Positions 22,545-32,957 of a stretch of 64,000 bases of DNA are shown here, piece by piece. Below the pieces are notes generated by a model. That model made no database searches. It was not told the DNA's origin and saw nothing but the letters and a program-made list of their open reading frames with translations. This DNA comes from Apium graveolens (Eukaryota; Streptophyta; Magnoliopsida; Apiales; Apiaceae): positions 289,962,423 to 290,026,422 of the forward strand of contig NC_133650.1 of NCBI RefSeq assembly GCF_009905375.1, in the 5' to 3' direction. A program made the translations under genes and the position numbers. The first letter of the stretch is position 1, and every line of letters begins with the position of its first letter.

Positions 22545-23841
22545 ATGTATAATCACAATGTTATATCATCATTACACTTAATCGGTAATCGTGATAATAT
22601 TACACATTTAGTTATGTTTGATAAGTTCGGAACACTCAATGAATTTCACACTGACTGGAAGATTAAGGTTAGGGTGACTAGAATGTGGCCATCAAATACT
22701 TCTGATGATGACTCATTGTATCGATATAATTTAATTCTTCTGGATGATGAGGTAAATTTCCTGTACAACATATCTATCAATAATTACAATGTTTTATATG
22801 CAATATGTTGTGACATGAAACTATTAATTTGACGAATATAGTTGTTTTCAGAATTTTCATGTTAAAGCCACCATTGCTTCTGATGTTTGGGATATATTTC
22901 AAGAAGTTATAAAGGAAGAAAAAATGTATGAGATCTCTGATTTCTTAACTAAAAAGGATACAAGGAAGCATAGGTCTGTTTCCTCAAGAATATACATCAC
23001 GTTTAATAGTGAAACGGTGATTAAACCTTTATTGAGAGATGACACTACAATAGCTTATCATAAATTTTACTTTGTTGATATTTGTGACATGATAGTAAAT
23101 GCAAAAGAATACCAAACTGGCGATATTGCTGATATTCTTACAGGTTTATACGATTTTCGAAGTTATCATGTATTTTTACCTTTCACCTAGGTCTATTACT
23201 AATTTTACATATTTTTCTTACAATTATTCGGATGTTATTGGAGTTGTTGAAGATCTTGAACCTGCTCAAGTTGTTCCTTCTAAGATTGGTGACCAAACGA
23301 TTATTCACTTTAGAATAATTGATGAAAGGTTCTGCCTGAATATGTTTCTTACATGTTTAGAAATTAGAATATTAAAACTACATATCAAAATTTGAATATT
23401 TATATGCTATTCATTTACTTTTGATAAACAGGAATGTTGTTAGAGTTACCGTATGGGGTAAGCATATTAAATCCCTTGATCTGATGTTTAATGATGTTTT
23501 GGGAAGTCCAATTATAGTCATTTTGGCAAGTATGAGACCCCTTTGGTTGCACAGTGAGTAAGTTACATTCTTCACAATAATCTGCATATTATATGTTAAA
23601 ATTGTTTGATTCGCATGAAAATCATCCATTTATATTGTTTTGTAGGCGAAGCAGTTATTGGTACTGTTGAATCTTCAAGGATATACATTAATCTTCAGAA
23701 TGCTGATGTAATCAATATGAGAAAGAGGTATACAGTTGACCTAAAAAGAGCTACAAGATGTATAGTTTCATAAACTGTTAAAATGACTAATTTCGTCCAG
23801 CTTTTTGTTATTATAGGATTGAGGATAGTGTTCTTTGGTGC
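22545..23841 (+). pseudogene. RPA1-like gene fragment, N-terminal OB folds (DBD-A and part of DBD-B)
   Basis: Likely exons are 22545-22751, 22852-23143, 23232-23328, 23432-23553, 23646-23727 and 23817-23841. Exon 1 carries the DBD-A start (MFDKFGTLNEFHTDWKIKVR and YNLILLDDE). Exon 2 continues DWK-type sequence through MYEISDFLTKKDTRKHRSVS. Exons 3-5 give the DBD-B start (DVIGVVEDLEP, VTVWGKHIKSLDL, IINLQNAD-like). Junctions restore the frame. However, intron 2 ends in GG instead of AG at 23230-23231, and the last exon meets TAA at 23839 right after DBD-B. No DBD-C follows. DBD-C lies upstream at 20773 instead. A functional single-stranded DNA-binding protein is unlikely. Confidence 0.78.
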
Positions 23842-24569
23842 TAAATTTCAACAACCAAATTCTACATATGACACTTCTAGCCACCGCGATATTGAAGAAA
23901 TAACAGAGGCTTGAAGACCTAATAAATAATGTTATTAGTTTTTTATTGAAAACAATGAATGTTTTTTATTTCAATTATAATTTGTATTCTTCTCAAAGTA
24001 TATTTAGTTTATTTTGCCAGCAGTTCCTTAATTAGTTTCAATTCCTGTTTTCATATTACATGTCAAGAACCGCCTAATACCATGTCTTATTTGTTAGGAG
24101 ATTGATGACAATAGTCCTATCATTAGATATAATATATGATATTTTTATACAATATCAAATTCATGTTTTCATATTACATGTTATACGCTATTCAATATCA
24201 AATTAAATTTTGTTTATAAGTTAATTTTTATATGTTTAGGGTGATAATCATTTTTGTCATAAGAAAAATGGGTTATTAAAAGTGTAAAAAATGTAAACAG
24301 TTTTCAATTTAAGGTTTTGTACATATACATGTAACAAGTCATATGTATTGATATTATGGATTAAAAATATTAATTAAAAGACTATGACATAGAAAGCACT
24401 ATTCGATATAACGTTACACCATAACCATTTCCCCCGTTATCATCCATATCCTAAACTATGAGGATATAATAAGGTACATATCACAATTTAGCCGGCGAAA
24501 AGAAATAAAGATACATTTCATAATTTTACATGGATGTGAATGTTTAAACATAAATTCTAGCTTGCTAAT
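23842..24569. other. AT-rich gap without recognised features
   Basis: Only short interrupted frames are seen. Confidence 0.5.
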
Positions 24570-24765
24570 GTCATTCAACTTGGAAAACAACCATATTCCC
24601 TTCGTTAGGCAGCATTGTAAAGAATATGGTCTGATCCTCCGTAAAATAATTGTTCTCTGCAAACCTGTTCCACCCTGCAGAGCATCTTGCTAAGTCCCAC
24701 AAGAGAATCTCCATTTTGCGTCCTTCAAACTATATCTTCTCCAGCAGCCCATTCATGTACTTTAG
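24570..24765 (-). pseudogene. Possible B3-like DNA-binding domain fragment
   Basis: The minus strand reads a broken frame with EGRKMEILLWDLA, then GWNRFAENNYFTEDQTIFF and MVVFQV. The pattern GW..F...N.......F resembles the second half of a plant B3 domain. It is short, is followed by a stop and has no visible start. This is a weak call. Confidence 0.35.
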
Positions 24766-25112
24766 AATGAATATATCTAGGAAGATACTACATAACGAAG
24801 TAATGTTAGATAATTACTATTGCAAAATTAGTAGAATAATAGTGGTTGATTCAAGAGAGCCGTACCACTCCGTGACCTAAGTTATTGACATGGGATCTTT
24901 TACTTCAAAACATAACTATAGAAGATGAAGAGTCCATTTGGCCTCAGTGTTACACATGGATGGATTCAATTCGATGATAAGTTCATTAACTATAATTATA
25001 ACTAATTTAACACAACCTTTTCATTATCTCATTTAAATACCTCTTCACATTGTTCTTACTCTATTATATTATTAATTTCATACAACTCTCATTTCTGAGA
25101 ATAACCAAAATA

Positions 25113-25861
25113 ATGGAAAATCTTCAATCGGACATTATCAGTTTGATCTTTTCTTACATTATTATCCAGGCAGATGATTTCAGTAGTTTTTCAAGACTGT
25201 TAATGGCTTGTCTAAACAGGCAAATCTCACTGAGAATTAAAGAAGTGTTGGACAAAATGATTGGGAGGCACTGTATCATTTTCATCAGAGTCCATTCGAG
25301 GTCACACGTGATCGTTTTCATGGTTTCATAGCTTTTGCAGTTCGTAACAATGTTGATCAAGCGATGTTATATAAATCTATTTTTGAGGCAAAATGTTGAT
25401 CATCATCTCGCAGTGTTGGCTCATATATCATGTAATCATTTTTCATTTTTGTTTGGCTATGTTTTCTTTAAAGCTATATTTAGAGGCCTTGAAAGAAGTC
25501 AGACCTGCCAGAAGATATTTGAATTGTTCAATAGAACTAACATGAGGTTGAAGTGATAGAAATTTTTAGGTTATTTGAAGAGATGTATGCTTACATTACA
25601 GATAGAGACTATCTTTTTCATGTATATAAGTTTTGCCCAAATGCACAAAATTTAGACTCAATGTACCAGTTAGATGGTCATCATTATGGAGAAGAATTAT
25701 GGCTATTCCTCTGCGATAGGACTGTTGAGCTTGACTTTCATGTTAATGGTGAAATATATAGCAAAATTTTGAATATGTCTCATCTGTGGAACACTAAGTA
25801 TGAGCATTGTGCTACTCAACTCATCATGTACAGAATTCTTCTAAGTAGTTTCACTGATTAA
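25113..25861 (+). pseudogene. F-box protein of the At2g35280-like type, frameshifted
   Basis: The ATG at 25113 begins MENLQSDIISLIFSYII, an F-box start, with SRLLMACLN following. About 45 codons on, the frame shifts near 25250 to NDWEALYHFHQSPFEV and AVRNNVDQAMLYKSIF. It shifts again near 25390 to NVDHHLAVLAHISCNHFSFL and GYVFFKAIF. A last piece at 25556-25861 holds MYAYITDRDYLFHVYKFCPN. The layout (F-box, then a segment with 'A.LY+.GF.YF'-type repeats) matches plant F-box proteins that pair with SCF ubiquitin ligases. At least three frame breaks make it a pseudogene. It lies in a cluster of unrelated gene scraps. Confidence 0.65.
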
Positions 25862-26319
25862 GTATCTTAAATATTCTCCTACATTGCATGTGTTTTAAAG
25901 TACAATGCAAGGACATGTTATGGATGTTTATCATTTTTAACATATGTTGTGAATTTTCAAGGCCTATTGTAGGAGCAATGTACAACGGACTTATTGCATT
26001 TCAATTTACATGTGTTATTAGTTTTATTATTAATCATATTCGATAAGAGAAGTAGTTAACAAACAAGTATACCAATGTTAAAGGCACCTTATTCTTTCTT
26101 AGTAGCACCATATGATGAGAATTCATGACGTAAACAATTTAATATTGTCCCACTCTTCCTTAAATTTGTAAATGTAGAATAATTCGAAGACTAACTACAT
26201 ATTTTAGTATAATATAAAGTTTGTAAAATTGTAATCATGTCAATGTTCAATTCTCCTCATATATCTTTGCATGATAGGCTTTATAGCAACCATTCCTTTA
26301 GTATATAGTTATTAATCTT
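25862..26319. other. AT-rich gap without recognised features
   Basis: No gene, repeat or RNA is recognised between the F-box and DUF3444 remnants. Confidence 0.5.
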
Positions 26320-26860
26320 AGGCCTCATGTTCCACAAAAATTTGATTCCAAACTCCTCAGAGTAATCATCAAGAACTTCCATCATGTCATACAATCATAC
26401 TTATGTCTTACCTCATCTGGAGTTGTGTTGTCCAATTTTGACAAGTTCCAATATACTGCTCATAGGTCTCCTTTTTTTCGATAAATTCTAACATATCCCC
26501 CGCTGTCAGTCTTCTCCAGACTCAAATGATGAGAAAAAATATTAACTTGATCAAGAATGCATGTGTTCATTACTCTGAAATGTCCACAAGATTTAGTAAA
26601 CCCTGAATCCAACCAATTATTTAATCCAAATTCCTTATCAGTTTTGGAGCTCAAGTAGCTGAAATGGACCTTGAATGGTTGCATCGATATGACTTTTTGG
26701 ATCAAACATTACAATCGAGGCATGTCATCTTCTTCATCATACAATTCCCATATATGCTTTGGTTGGATGCACTCTTCTGATATACTTATCAAAATCATGA
26801 AAGTCTGAGTATGAGATTGATATTGGTATTGACTTAGCTTTCTTGAGCGTTTACTGTTGA
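26320..26860 (-). pseudogene. DUF3444 domain fragment (plant DnaJ-associated family)
   Basis: On the minus strand: FHDFDK, then after a frameshift SEECIQPKHIWELYDEEDDM, then PRL, a TAA where the family has Tyr, then IQKVISMQPFKVHFSYL, GFTKSCGHFRV, DQVNIFSH, GGYVRIYRKKGDL and CQNWTT. A last piece near 26320-26385 reads DDYSEEFGIKFLW. The IWxLYDxxDxMPRxY and SCGxF motifs are diagnostic of DUF3444, usually the C-terminal domain of plant DnaJ-like proteins of unclear role. One frameshift, one nonsense codon and no J domain make this a captured or decayed scrap. Confidence 0.75.
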
Positions 26861-27370
26861 AGCAGCCTCTCTTTGATTATACCGACCATTCCTTTAAACA
26901 CTAATTCATGATAGTTAATCATTCATTTTGTATATTTTCATTACTACACTTCATATTATAGTAGCACTTTATTAATCCTTAACTTGATCATCAACATTAT
27001 GTTTTGTCATCACGGTACAATTTAGGCATTGACATTATGCACTATTGGAGTTTAGGCATTGACATTATGCACTATTGGATTTCTTATAATCGTCATTTGC
27101 TTAAGGCAGAAATCTTATAAACGAAGATAAGACTCGCATTGATTTTATGTTTTAATGAAAACAATCGGTATTCTGTAGTTTTCTTTTAAAATGCCGATTA
27201 ATCCTCACATTGATTTGAGATTTTTAATCCATCAATAGGTTCATGTAGTTTTCTTTAAAATGGACGATTATGTTTTTTGTTCCATCTTTAATATATTTTA
27301 TATGTTCGTTAATATAATTAAGAGTTCACCATCTCTGAATACGATATATCAATTAGTTTCATTTATATAA
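26861..27370. other. AT-rich flank left of element C
   Basis: There is no gene. A 30-bp tandem repeat (listed separately) and two loose copies of TGTAGTTTTCTTT at about 27174 and 27244 are the only structure. Confidence 0.5.
27021..27080 (+). repeat. Tandem 30-bp repeat, two copies
   Basis: The unit starting TTTAGGCATTGACATTATGC occupies 27021-27050 and 27051-27080, identical except for the last base. Confidence 0.95.
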
Positions 27371-27375
27371 CAGTT
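27371..27375 (+). other. Target site duplication of element C, left
   Basis: CAGTT here and at 34854-34858 flank the TG...CA ends of the element exactly. Confidence 0.93.
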
Positions 27376-27949
27376 TGTTAGAAAATTAGGATTTTAGAGC
27401 TTAATTTAATTATGTTCTTGATGTTAATCCTAAAATCTAATGATTGGAAATTGTTCAATGATATTTGAACTTAAATTTTCATGTATGGTTTTAAGAATTT
27501 TCTTAATGAAATCCATATGAAATGAGAGTTGAAAGTAGCTTGGAAAAGCTTGGAAAAATTTGAGAATGTTTGTCCCACATTGAAATAAATAAAGGAGGGT
27601 GTGTGCTTTATATGGTATTACCCACATGAGTAGTATACAACTACTAAGGTGTGTGATGGTCCATTGTGTTGTTGTGTGCTTCACGCGCCCACACACACAC
27701 ACGCGCGCCCCGCCCCGCCACGCACCGCACCGCACCGGGTCGGGTCGAAGGGCGATTTGGGCGAATGTCTCGGCGTCTCGCGTACGCGAGGCGACCTGGG
27801 CGAGGATTTTATTTATTTGAGAATTATTTTAATTCGAATTTATTTATCGGTGACTGGATTATTGGGCTGGGTACTCTGAAATAGGCTAAGTCACTTTGTT
27901 AGTGGGCTTAGTCTAAATATATTGAACCTGCAAATAATCTGATCTGTAA

Positions 27950-28075
27950 CAAGTTCTGATATCAGAATCAGAACTTAAGAACTGATGAATAAAATCAGAA
28001 CTTAACAAGTTCTGATATCAGAATCAGAACTTAAGTACTGATGAATCAAATCAGAACTTAACTTAAGTTCTGATA
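27950..28075 (+). repeat. Array of AAGTTCTGATATCAGAACTT-type palindromic motifs
   Basis: Repeated CAAGTTCTGATATCAGAATC and ATCAGAACTTAA units in alternating orientation. The same array is at 34055-34180 in the 3' LTR, and related arrays occur in the LTRs at 42774 and 62072. It lies in U3 about 170-300 bp upstream of the TATA box, where enhancer repeats are typical of plant LTRs (role inferred). Confidence 0.75.
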
Positions 28076-28247
28076 ATAATGTGGGTGTTAATGTGAAAAG
28101 CTGTTACAAATAATTTAAATTCAAAAGCTGTTCGGTTTTGATTTTTTTTTCATTAATGAATTCAAAATCTGATCAGTTTTGATTTTTTCATTAATGAAGC
28201 AGTTTAATTCAGACATTAAGTGTGTGGACAGTTTCATTTTTCCTCTC

Positions 28248-28257
28248 CTATAAATAG
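28248..28257 (+). promoter_or_regulatory. TATA box of element C
   Basis: CTATAAATAG sits in a TCCTCTCCTATAAATAGAGG context. The predicted start of transcription is about 30 bp downstream, near the CACACTACATTCTC run at 28279-28292. The 3' LTR has the same box at about 34368. Confidence 0.8.
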
Positions 28258-28463
28258 AGGTTAAAGTGAATGTATTAAACACACTACATTCTCTTCTCTT
28301 CTCTTCAACCTCTCTGCATTTCTCTCCCACAAGTCCTGAAGTGCTGATATTTTCCGGCGACTGAGGTGCTGGTCGAAGTGGAGCTTTTGTTGTTGCTGTT
28401 AACATAAACTCCGAGTTGTTTTATCCTGGTGGAGATATTGTGCGCATCCCAAACGCAGCAGGT

Positions 28464-28588
28464 AGGGGCAATATTCTCTTCAAGAGCAGCTAGGACTTCG
28501 AGCAAGGCCTGGTGACTCAGCTGTGAAGGGGCAATATTCTCTTCAAGAGCAGCCAGGACTTCGAGCAAGGCCTGGTGACTCAGCTGTG
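28464..28588 (+). repeat. 63-bp tandem duplication in the 5' LTR only
   Basis: The unit starting AGGGGCAATATTCTCTTCAA lies at 28464-28526 and 28527-28588. The 3' LTR has a single copy near 34574-34635. Each unit contains the 16-nt segment complementary to the sequence after the LTR. Confidence 0.92.
28470..28485 (+). other. Putative self-primer segment in the 5' LTR (first copy)
   Basis: AATATTCTCTTCAAGA is the exact reverse complement of 28808-28823. A second copy is at 28533-28548. Proposed role: pairing of the element's own RNA with its primer-binding position. This is inference. Confidence 0.55.
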
Positions 28589-28807
28589 ATCATTTTTCTT
28601 GGCATTTTGTATCTGTGAACCTGTATTTCATTCACTGTTAAAAGCTATGGTTTCGGGTACATCTTTCTTTCTCTCTACGTTATTTCAGTTACTGATTTTG
28701 TTTACCTGCATGTTTTGTTTTGTTAACTGTGGTCTTGGCCTAAACTTGTTAAATTCTTTATACACTTGCTTCTATGTTGCTATATTTGTTAGTGAGATTT
28801 ACAACAT

Positions 28808-28823
28808 TCTTGAAGAGAATATT
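28808..28823 (+). other. Atypical primer-binding position of element C
   Basis: TCTTGAAGAGAATATT begins one base after the LTR end (28806). It does not start with TGG and has no likeness to the TGGTATCAGAGC site used by the other copia elements here. It is perfectly complementary to LTR bases 28470-28485 and 28533-28548. Confidence 0.6.
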
Positions 28824-31661
28824 AGTTATATAGAATTTAGCATAATGGTTAACGAAAGTGAGGTTATCGTTGGTGGTGGTAGCAGTTCGGGTGCAACTGC
28901 TGGGGCCATTGATTGGACCACCTATAGTTTCCCACAAGCTGTTGAACTAACCGGTTTACCAGAGAAATTCAACGGTGGCATTGGCTTTTCTCGCTGGCAG
29001 AAAAGGATGAAGTTGTGGTTGACTATAAAGGGTCTGTGGCCGGTTGTGGAATATGAGAAACCTGTAGTGGATCAAGAGAAGGCTGACACAGTTAAGGCTT
29101 TTGCGAAGTGGGCTGAGAATGATGGAGTGGCTAGAGCGGCCATTCTGGCGGCACTAACAAACACTTTGTTTGATGTCTATTCTTCTGATGCCTACTCTGC
29201 AAAACTCTTATGGGAGAAGCTGGACCAGACACATAATATTGACTCACAAGGTCTAGAAAAGTATTCTGTGGCAAGGTTCCTTGAGTTCAAGCTGGTGGAC
29301 AATAAGTCCATGACTGAGCAGTTGCATGAGTTCGAGATGATAGTGCATGCTTTGAAGGAGTCTGGAATGAATCTCCCGGAGAAGTTCAAGGTGATGAGTG
29401 TGATTGAAAAACTCCCGAAGTCTTGGGAAGAGTTCTCTCTCTCCCTGAAAAGACAGAAAGGAGAGATCACCTGGACCAACCTTATGCTGGACATCTCGGT
29501 ACAAGAACAACACAAGTCCAAACAGGGATATGTGATGCCAACTGAACACGGTACCTCGAAGGTAAACATAGCAACTGTAGGACAAAAGAGGAAGGCTTTT
29601 GCTAAGAAAGCTAATAGTAATAAACCTAAGAGTGACAAGGACAAGGCCAAGAAACCCAAGGCAAACAAACCGTGCTGGTCTTGTGGGCAGGTTGGGCACT
29701 GGAGTAAGGACTGCCCTACGAAGAAAGCGAAGAAAACCGAGGTAGCGCAAGCAAATGTTGTGCTTGGAACCGCAAGTGGGCCTGTAGTGAACATGGTCGT
29801 TGGTGAGGCTACGGCTTCTGAAACCGACGTTGACCGGTATGTATCCTACAACCCTGTGATATTTTCTACCTATCTGTCAAATGAATGGTTGATAGATACT
29901 GGAGCTAATGTACATATTTGTGCTGATATTAGTTTATTTGTATCTTATCAACAGAGTCATAGCCTGACTGTGAAGATGGGGAATGCTAGTGTTGCTCAAG
30001 TACATGGAGTTGGAAACGTGGATCTGAAGTTCCCTTCAGGACGTATTCTATCTCTGACGAGAGTGCATCATGTTCCCAACATGCGTAGAAATATAATAAG
30101 TGGAAGCTGTTTAGTTTCTAGTGGTTTTGAAATTTCGTTCAAGTGTAATAAAGTAGTTCTTATTCACACTGGTACATTCTTTGGCAAGGGTTACTTGTCA
30201 AATGGTTTATTTGTTATTAATGTGGATCCCGTTTTGGGAAATTTGAATAATAATGTTATTCCTACTGTTAACTGTATTGAGTCCTCAAATATATGGCATG
30301 CTAGACTAGGTCATTTAAACTTTGGTGCTCTTAAGAACATGATGAACTTAGAGTTGATTCCAAAATATACCATAGAAAAGAATTCTAAATGTCAAGTATG
30401 TGTGTCTGCTAAACAGATAAGGAAACCTTTTCATAACGTTGTTAGGGATTCAGACTTGTTAGATTTAGTACACACTGATATTTGTGAATTTGGTGGTGTG
30501 TTGACCAAGGACCAGTTTAGATACTTCATTACTTTTATAGATGATAGTAGTAGATACTGTTATGTTTATTTACTTAGACATAAGGATGAAGCACTTAGTA
30601 AATTCATTATATATAAAACTGAAGTAGAAAAACAAACTAGTAAGTTACTTAAAAGATTGAGATCTGATAGAGGTGGTGAGTATACGAGTAATGCTTTTAA
30701 TGAATTTTGTGCAAACAATGGTATAGTTCATGAAGTTACTCCACCACACACACCTGAGTCTAATGGGGTTGCTGAGCGAAAGAACAGAACATTTAAAGAT
30801 ATGATTAATAGTATGCTTATTAACTCTGGGTTGCCTAAATACATGTGGGGAGAGGCTCTAAATACGGCTTGCCATATTTTGAATAGAGTCCCTCTGAAAC
30901 ACATGGATAAAACACCCTTGGAGTTATGGAAAGGCAGGATGACTAGTCTTAAGTATCTTCATGTGTGGGGGTGCCTTGCTAAGGTGCTTGTTCCTGAACA
31001 CAAGAGAAAGAAACTAGGTCCAAAGACTGTTGACTGTATCTTTCTGGGCTATCTTGAAACCACTACAGCTATGAGATTTTTAGTGTTAAAATCTGACATA
31101 GATGGTATAGTGGCAAACACGATAGTTGAATTTCGAGATGCAACATTCTTTGAGGATGTCTACCCTATGAAGACTGGAATACCTGAAACGACTTCTGAGG
31201 AAGATCCTACTCATACATCAAGTTCTATTCCTGATCATGTGGAAAAGATGACAAATGTGGGGGCGGAACCTAGTAGTAGCTCTATTCCTAAGGAACTAGA
31301 GGAACCAAGGAGAAGTAAGCGTGCAAAGGTAGTCAAGGATTTTGGAGGTGATTTCATCACTTACAATATCGAGGACGAACCTTTAACTTTCCGGCAAGCT
31401 ATGGATTCTTCTGAGTCAAGGCACTGGAAGGGCGCTGTCAAGAGTGAAATTGACTCTATTGTTTCTAATGGAACATGGGAGTTGGTTGATCTCCCTCCTG
31501 GGTGTTCTACTATTGGGTGCAAATGGGTCTTTAAAAGGAAGTTGAACCCTGACGGCTCAATAGATAAGTACAAAGCTAGACTGGTAGCTAAGGGTTTTAA
31601 GCAAAAGGAAGGAATTGATTATTTTGATACATACTCTCCGGTTGCAAGAATGGTAACAATC

Positions 31662-31664
31662 TGA
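31662..31664 (+). other. Premature TGA in element C pol
   Basis: Both flanks are in the same frame (RMVTI before, MLIALASVHG after). The codon context fits a CGA-to-TGA change, as expected from deamination of a methylated CpG (inference). Confidence 0.9.
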
Positions 31665-32957
31665 ATGCTTATAGCATTGGCTTCAGTCCATGGTCTTATC
31701 ATCTATCAGATGGATGTAAAGACGGCTTTTCTTCATGGTGAACTTGAAGAAGAGATTTATATGGATCAACCTGATGGATTTGTTGCATCAGGCAATGAAA
31801 GGAAAGTATGTAAGTTGATCAAGTCCATTTATGGCTTGAAACAAGCTCCCAGAGATTGGCATAAAAAGTTTGATGAAACTATATTGCCTTTCAGTTATAA
31901 GATTAATGAAAGTGATAAGTGTGTCTACACTAAAGTTAAAGGTAATGAGTGTGTTATTTTGTGCCTATATGTGGATGACATTTTATTGTTTGGAACTAAT
32001 ATTGAGATTATTAACGAGACTAAAGAATTCTTGAAAAGACATTTTGAAATGAAGGATATGGGTGAGGCAAGTGTGATTCTTGGAATCAAACTGGTTCAGT
32101 CCACTGAAGGAATAACCTTGACTCAATCTCATTATATAGAGAAATCTATACTTGAGAAATATGGTTATTCACAGTGTAGAATCGCTAGTACACCTTATGA
32201 TTCGAAATTTGTCCTTGTCAAGAATACTTCAGGAGTGCCTGTGTCTCAGTTAAGGTATTCTCAGATTATTGGGAGCTTGCAGTATCTTGCTAACTGTACT
32301 AGACCAGATATTTCATATTTTGTGTCTAAATTGGCTAGATATACAAGCTGTCCAAACAGAACTCATTGGGATGCTCTTGATAGAGTACTTAGATATCTAA
32401 AAGGCACAATGTACCTTAGTTTACACTACAGGAGATTTCCTGGTGTGCTTGAAGGGTACAGTGATGCAAGTTGGATAGCTAAGAAGTCTGGTTCCAATGG
32501 AGTGACTGGATACGTGTTCACCTTGGCTGGTGGAGCAATATCCTGGAAGTCAAGCAGACAGACTATAGTTACTCGGTCTACTTTTGAGGCTGAGTTGTGT
32601 GCACTTGATGCCACAGGGACGGAGGCTGAATGGTTACACGGACTTATGTCTGCAATACCTGTAGTAAGCAGACCGTTTCCTGCTATTGCTATTCACTGTG
32701 ATAGTCGAACAACTATCGACAAAATTAGCAGTAAAAAGCATAATGCTAAAACTAAGAGACACATCCAAGTTAGACTCAAGTCTATAAGGGGTTTAGTGAC
32801 TGATAGGATCATAGCTATAGAGTTCATAGGAACTCAGAATAATATAGCTGATCCTCTTACTAAAGGACTGGAACCTGCAGTGGTCCTTAAGTCAAGGTTG
32901 GGGATGAGACTGTCAACCCATCATAATTCATCAACAGTGGGAACCCAATACACATGA

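Larger units (their letters stand above)
27376..28806 (+). repeat. 5' LTR of element C (1431 bp)
   Basis: It begins TGTTAGAAAATTAGG and ends GATTTACAACA. Contents: a CA/CG-rich microsatellite at 27691-27745, an ATCAGAACTTAA motif array at 27950-28075, a TATA box, and a tandem 63-bp duplication at 28464-28588. An open frame in its last 160 bp continues into gag. Confidence 0.96.
28647..32957 (+). pseudogene. Gag-pol polyprotein of element C, one in-frame TGA
   Basis: A single frame runs from an LTR-internal ATG at 28647 (GCTATGG) or the more usual gag ATG at 28845 (ATAATGG) to TGA at 32955-32957, interrupted only by TGA at 31662-31664. Counting from 28845: Gag helices, then a CCHC knuckle (CWSCGQVGHWSKDC) near residue 277, protease WLIDTGANVHIC near 347, and integrase zinc motif (HARLGHLNF...CQVC) near 485. 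The integrase core follows with VHTDIC, LRSDRGGEY and ESNGVAERKNR as the DDE parts. After the stop come RT MDVKTAFLHGELEEE and YVDD (31968-31979), then RNase H GYSDASW, STFEAELCALD, CDSRTTI and NNIADPLTK. The stop falls within the RT N-terminal region at a position where Arg is usual. RT and RNase H would be lost unless it is read through. All other motifs look intact. Confidence 0.93.

Noticed and set aside
27599..27884. Overlapping frames across the CA/CG microsatellite of LTR C (and 33535-33998)
   Set aside because: Three frames and the opposite strand are open through the same simple repeat. No domain, so these are by-products of base composition.
28807..28844. Possible displaced initiator-Met primer site after LTR C
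   Set aside because: No TGGTATCAGAGC or close variant occurs between the LTR end and the gag ATG, and the internal initiator tRNA stretch used by Drosophila copia does not match either.
29192..29794. Long minus-strand frames (200 and 165 codons) within gag of element C
   Set aside because: They lie antisense to a clear Gag sequence with a zinc knuckle and have no motif of their own.
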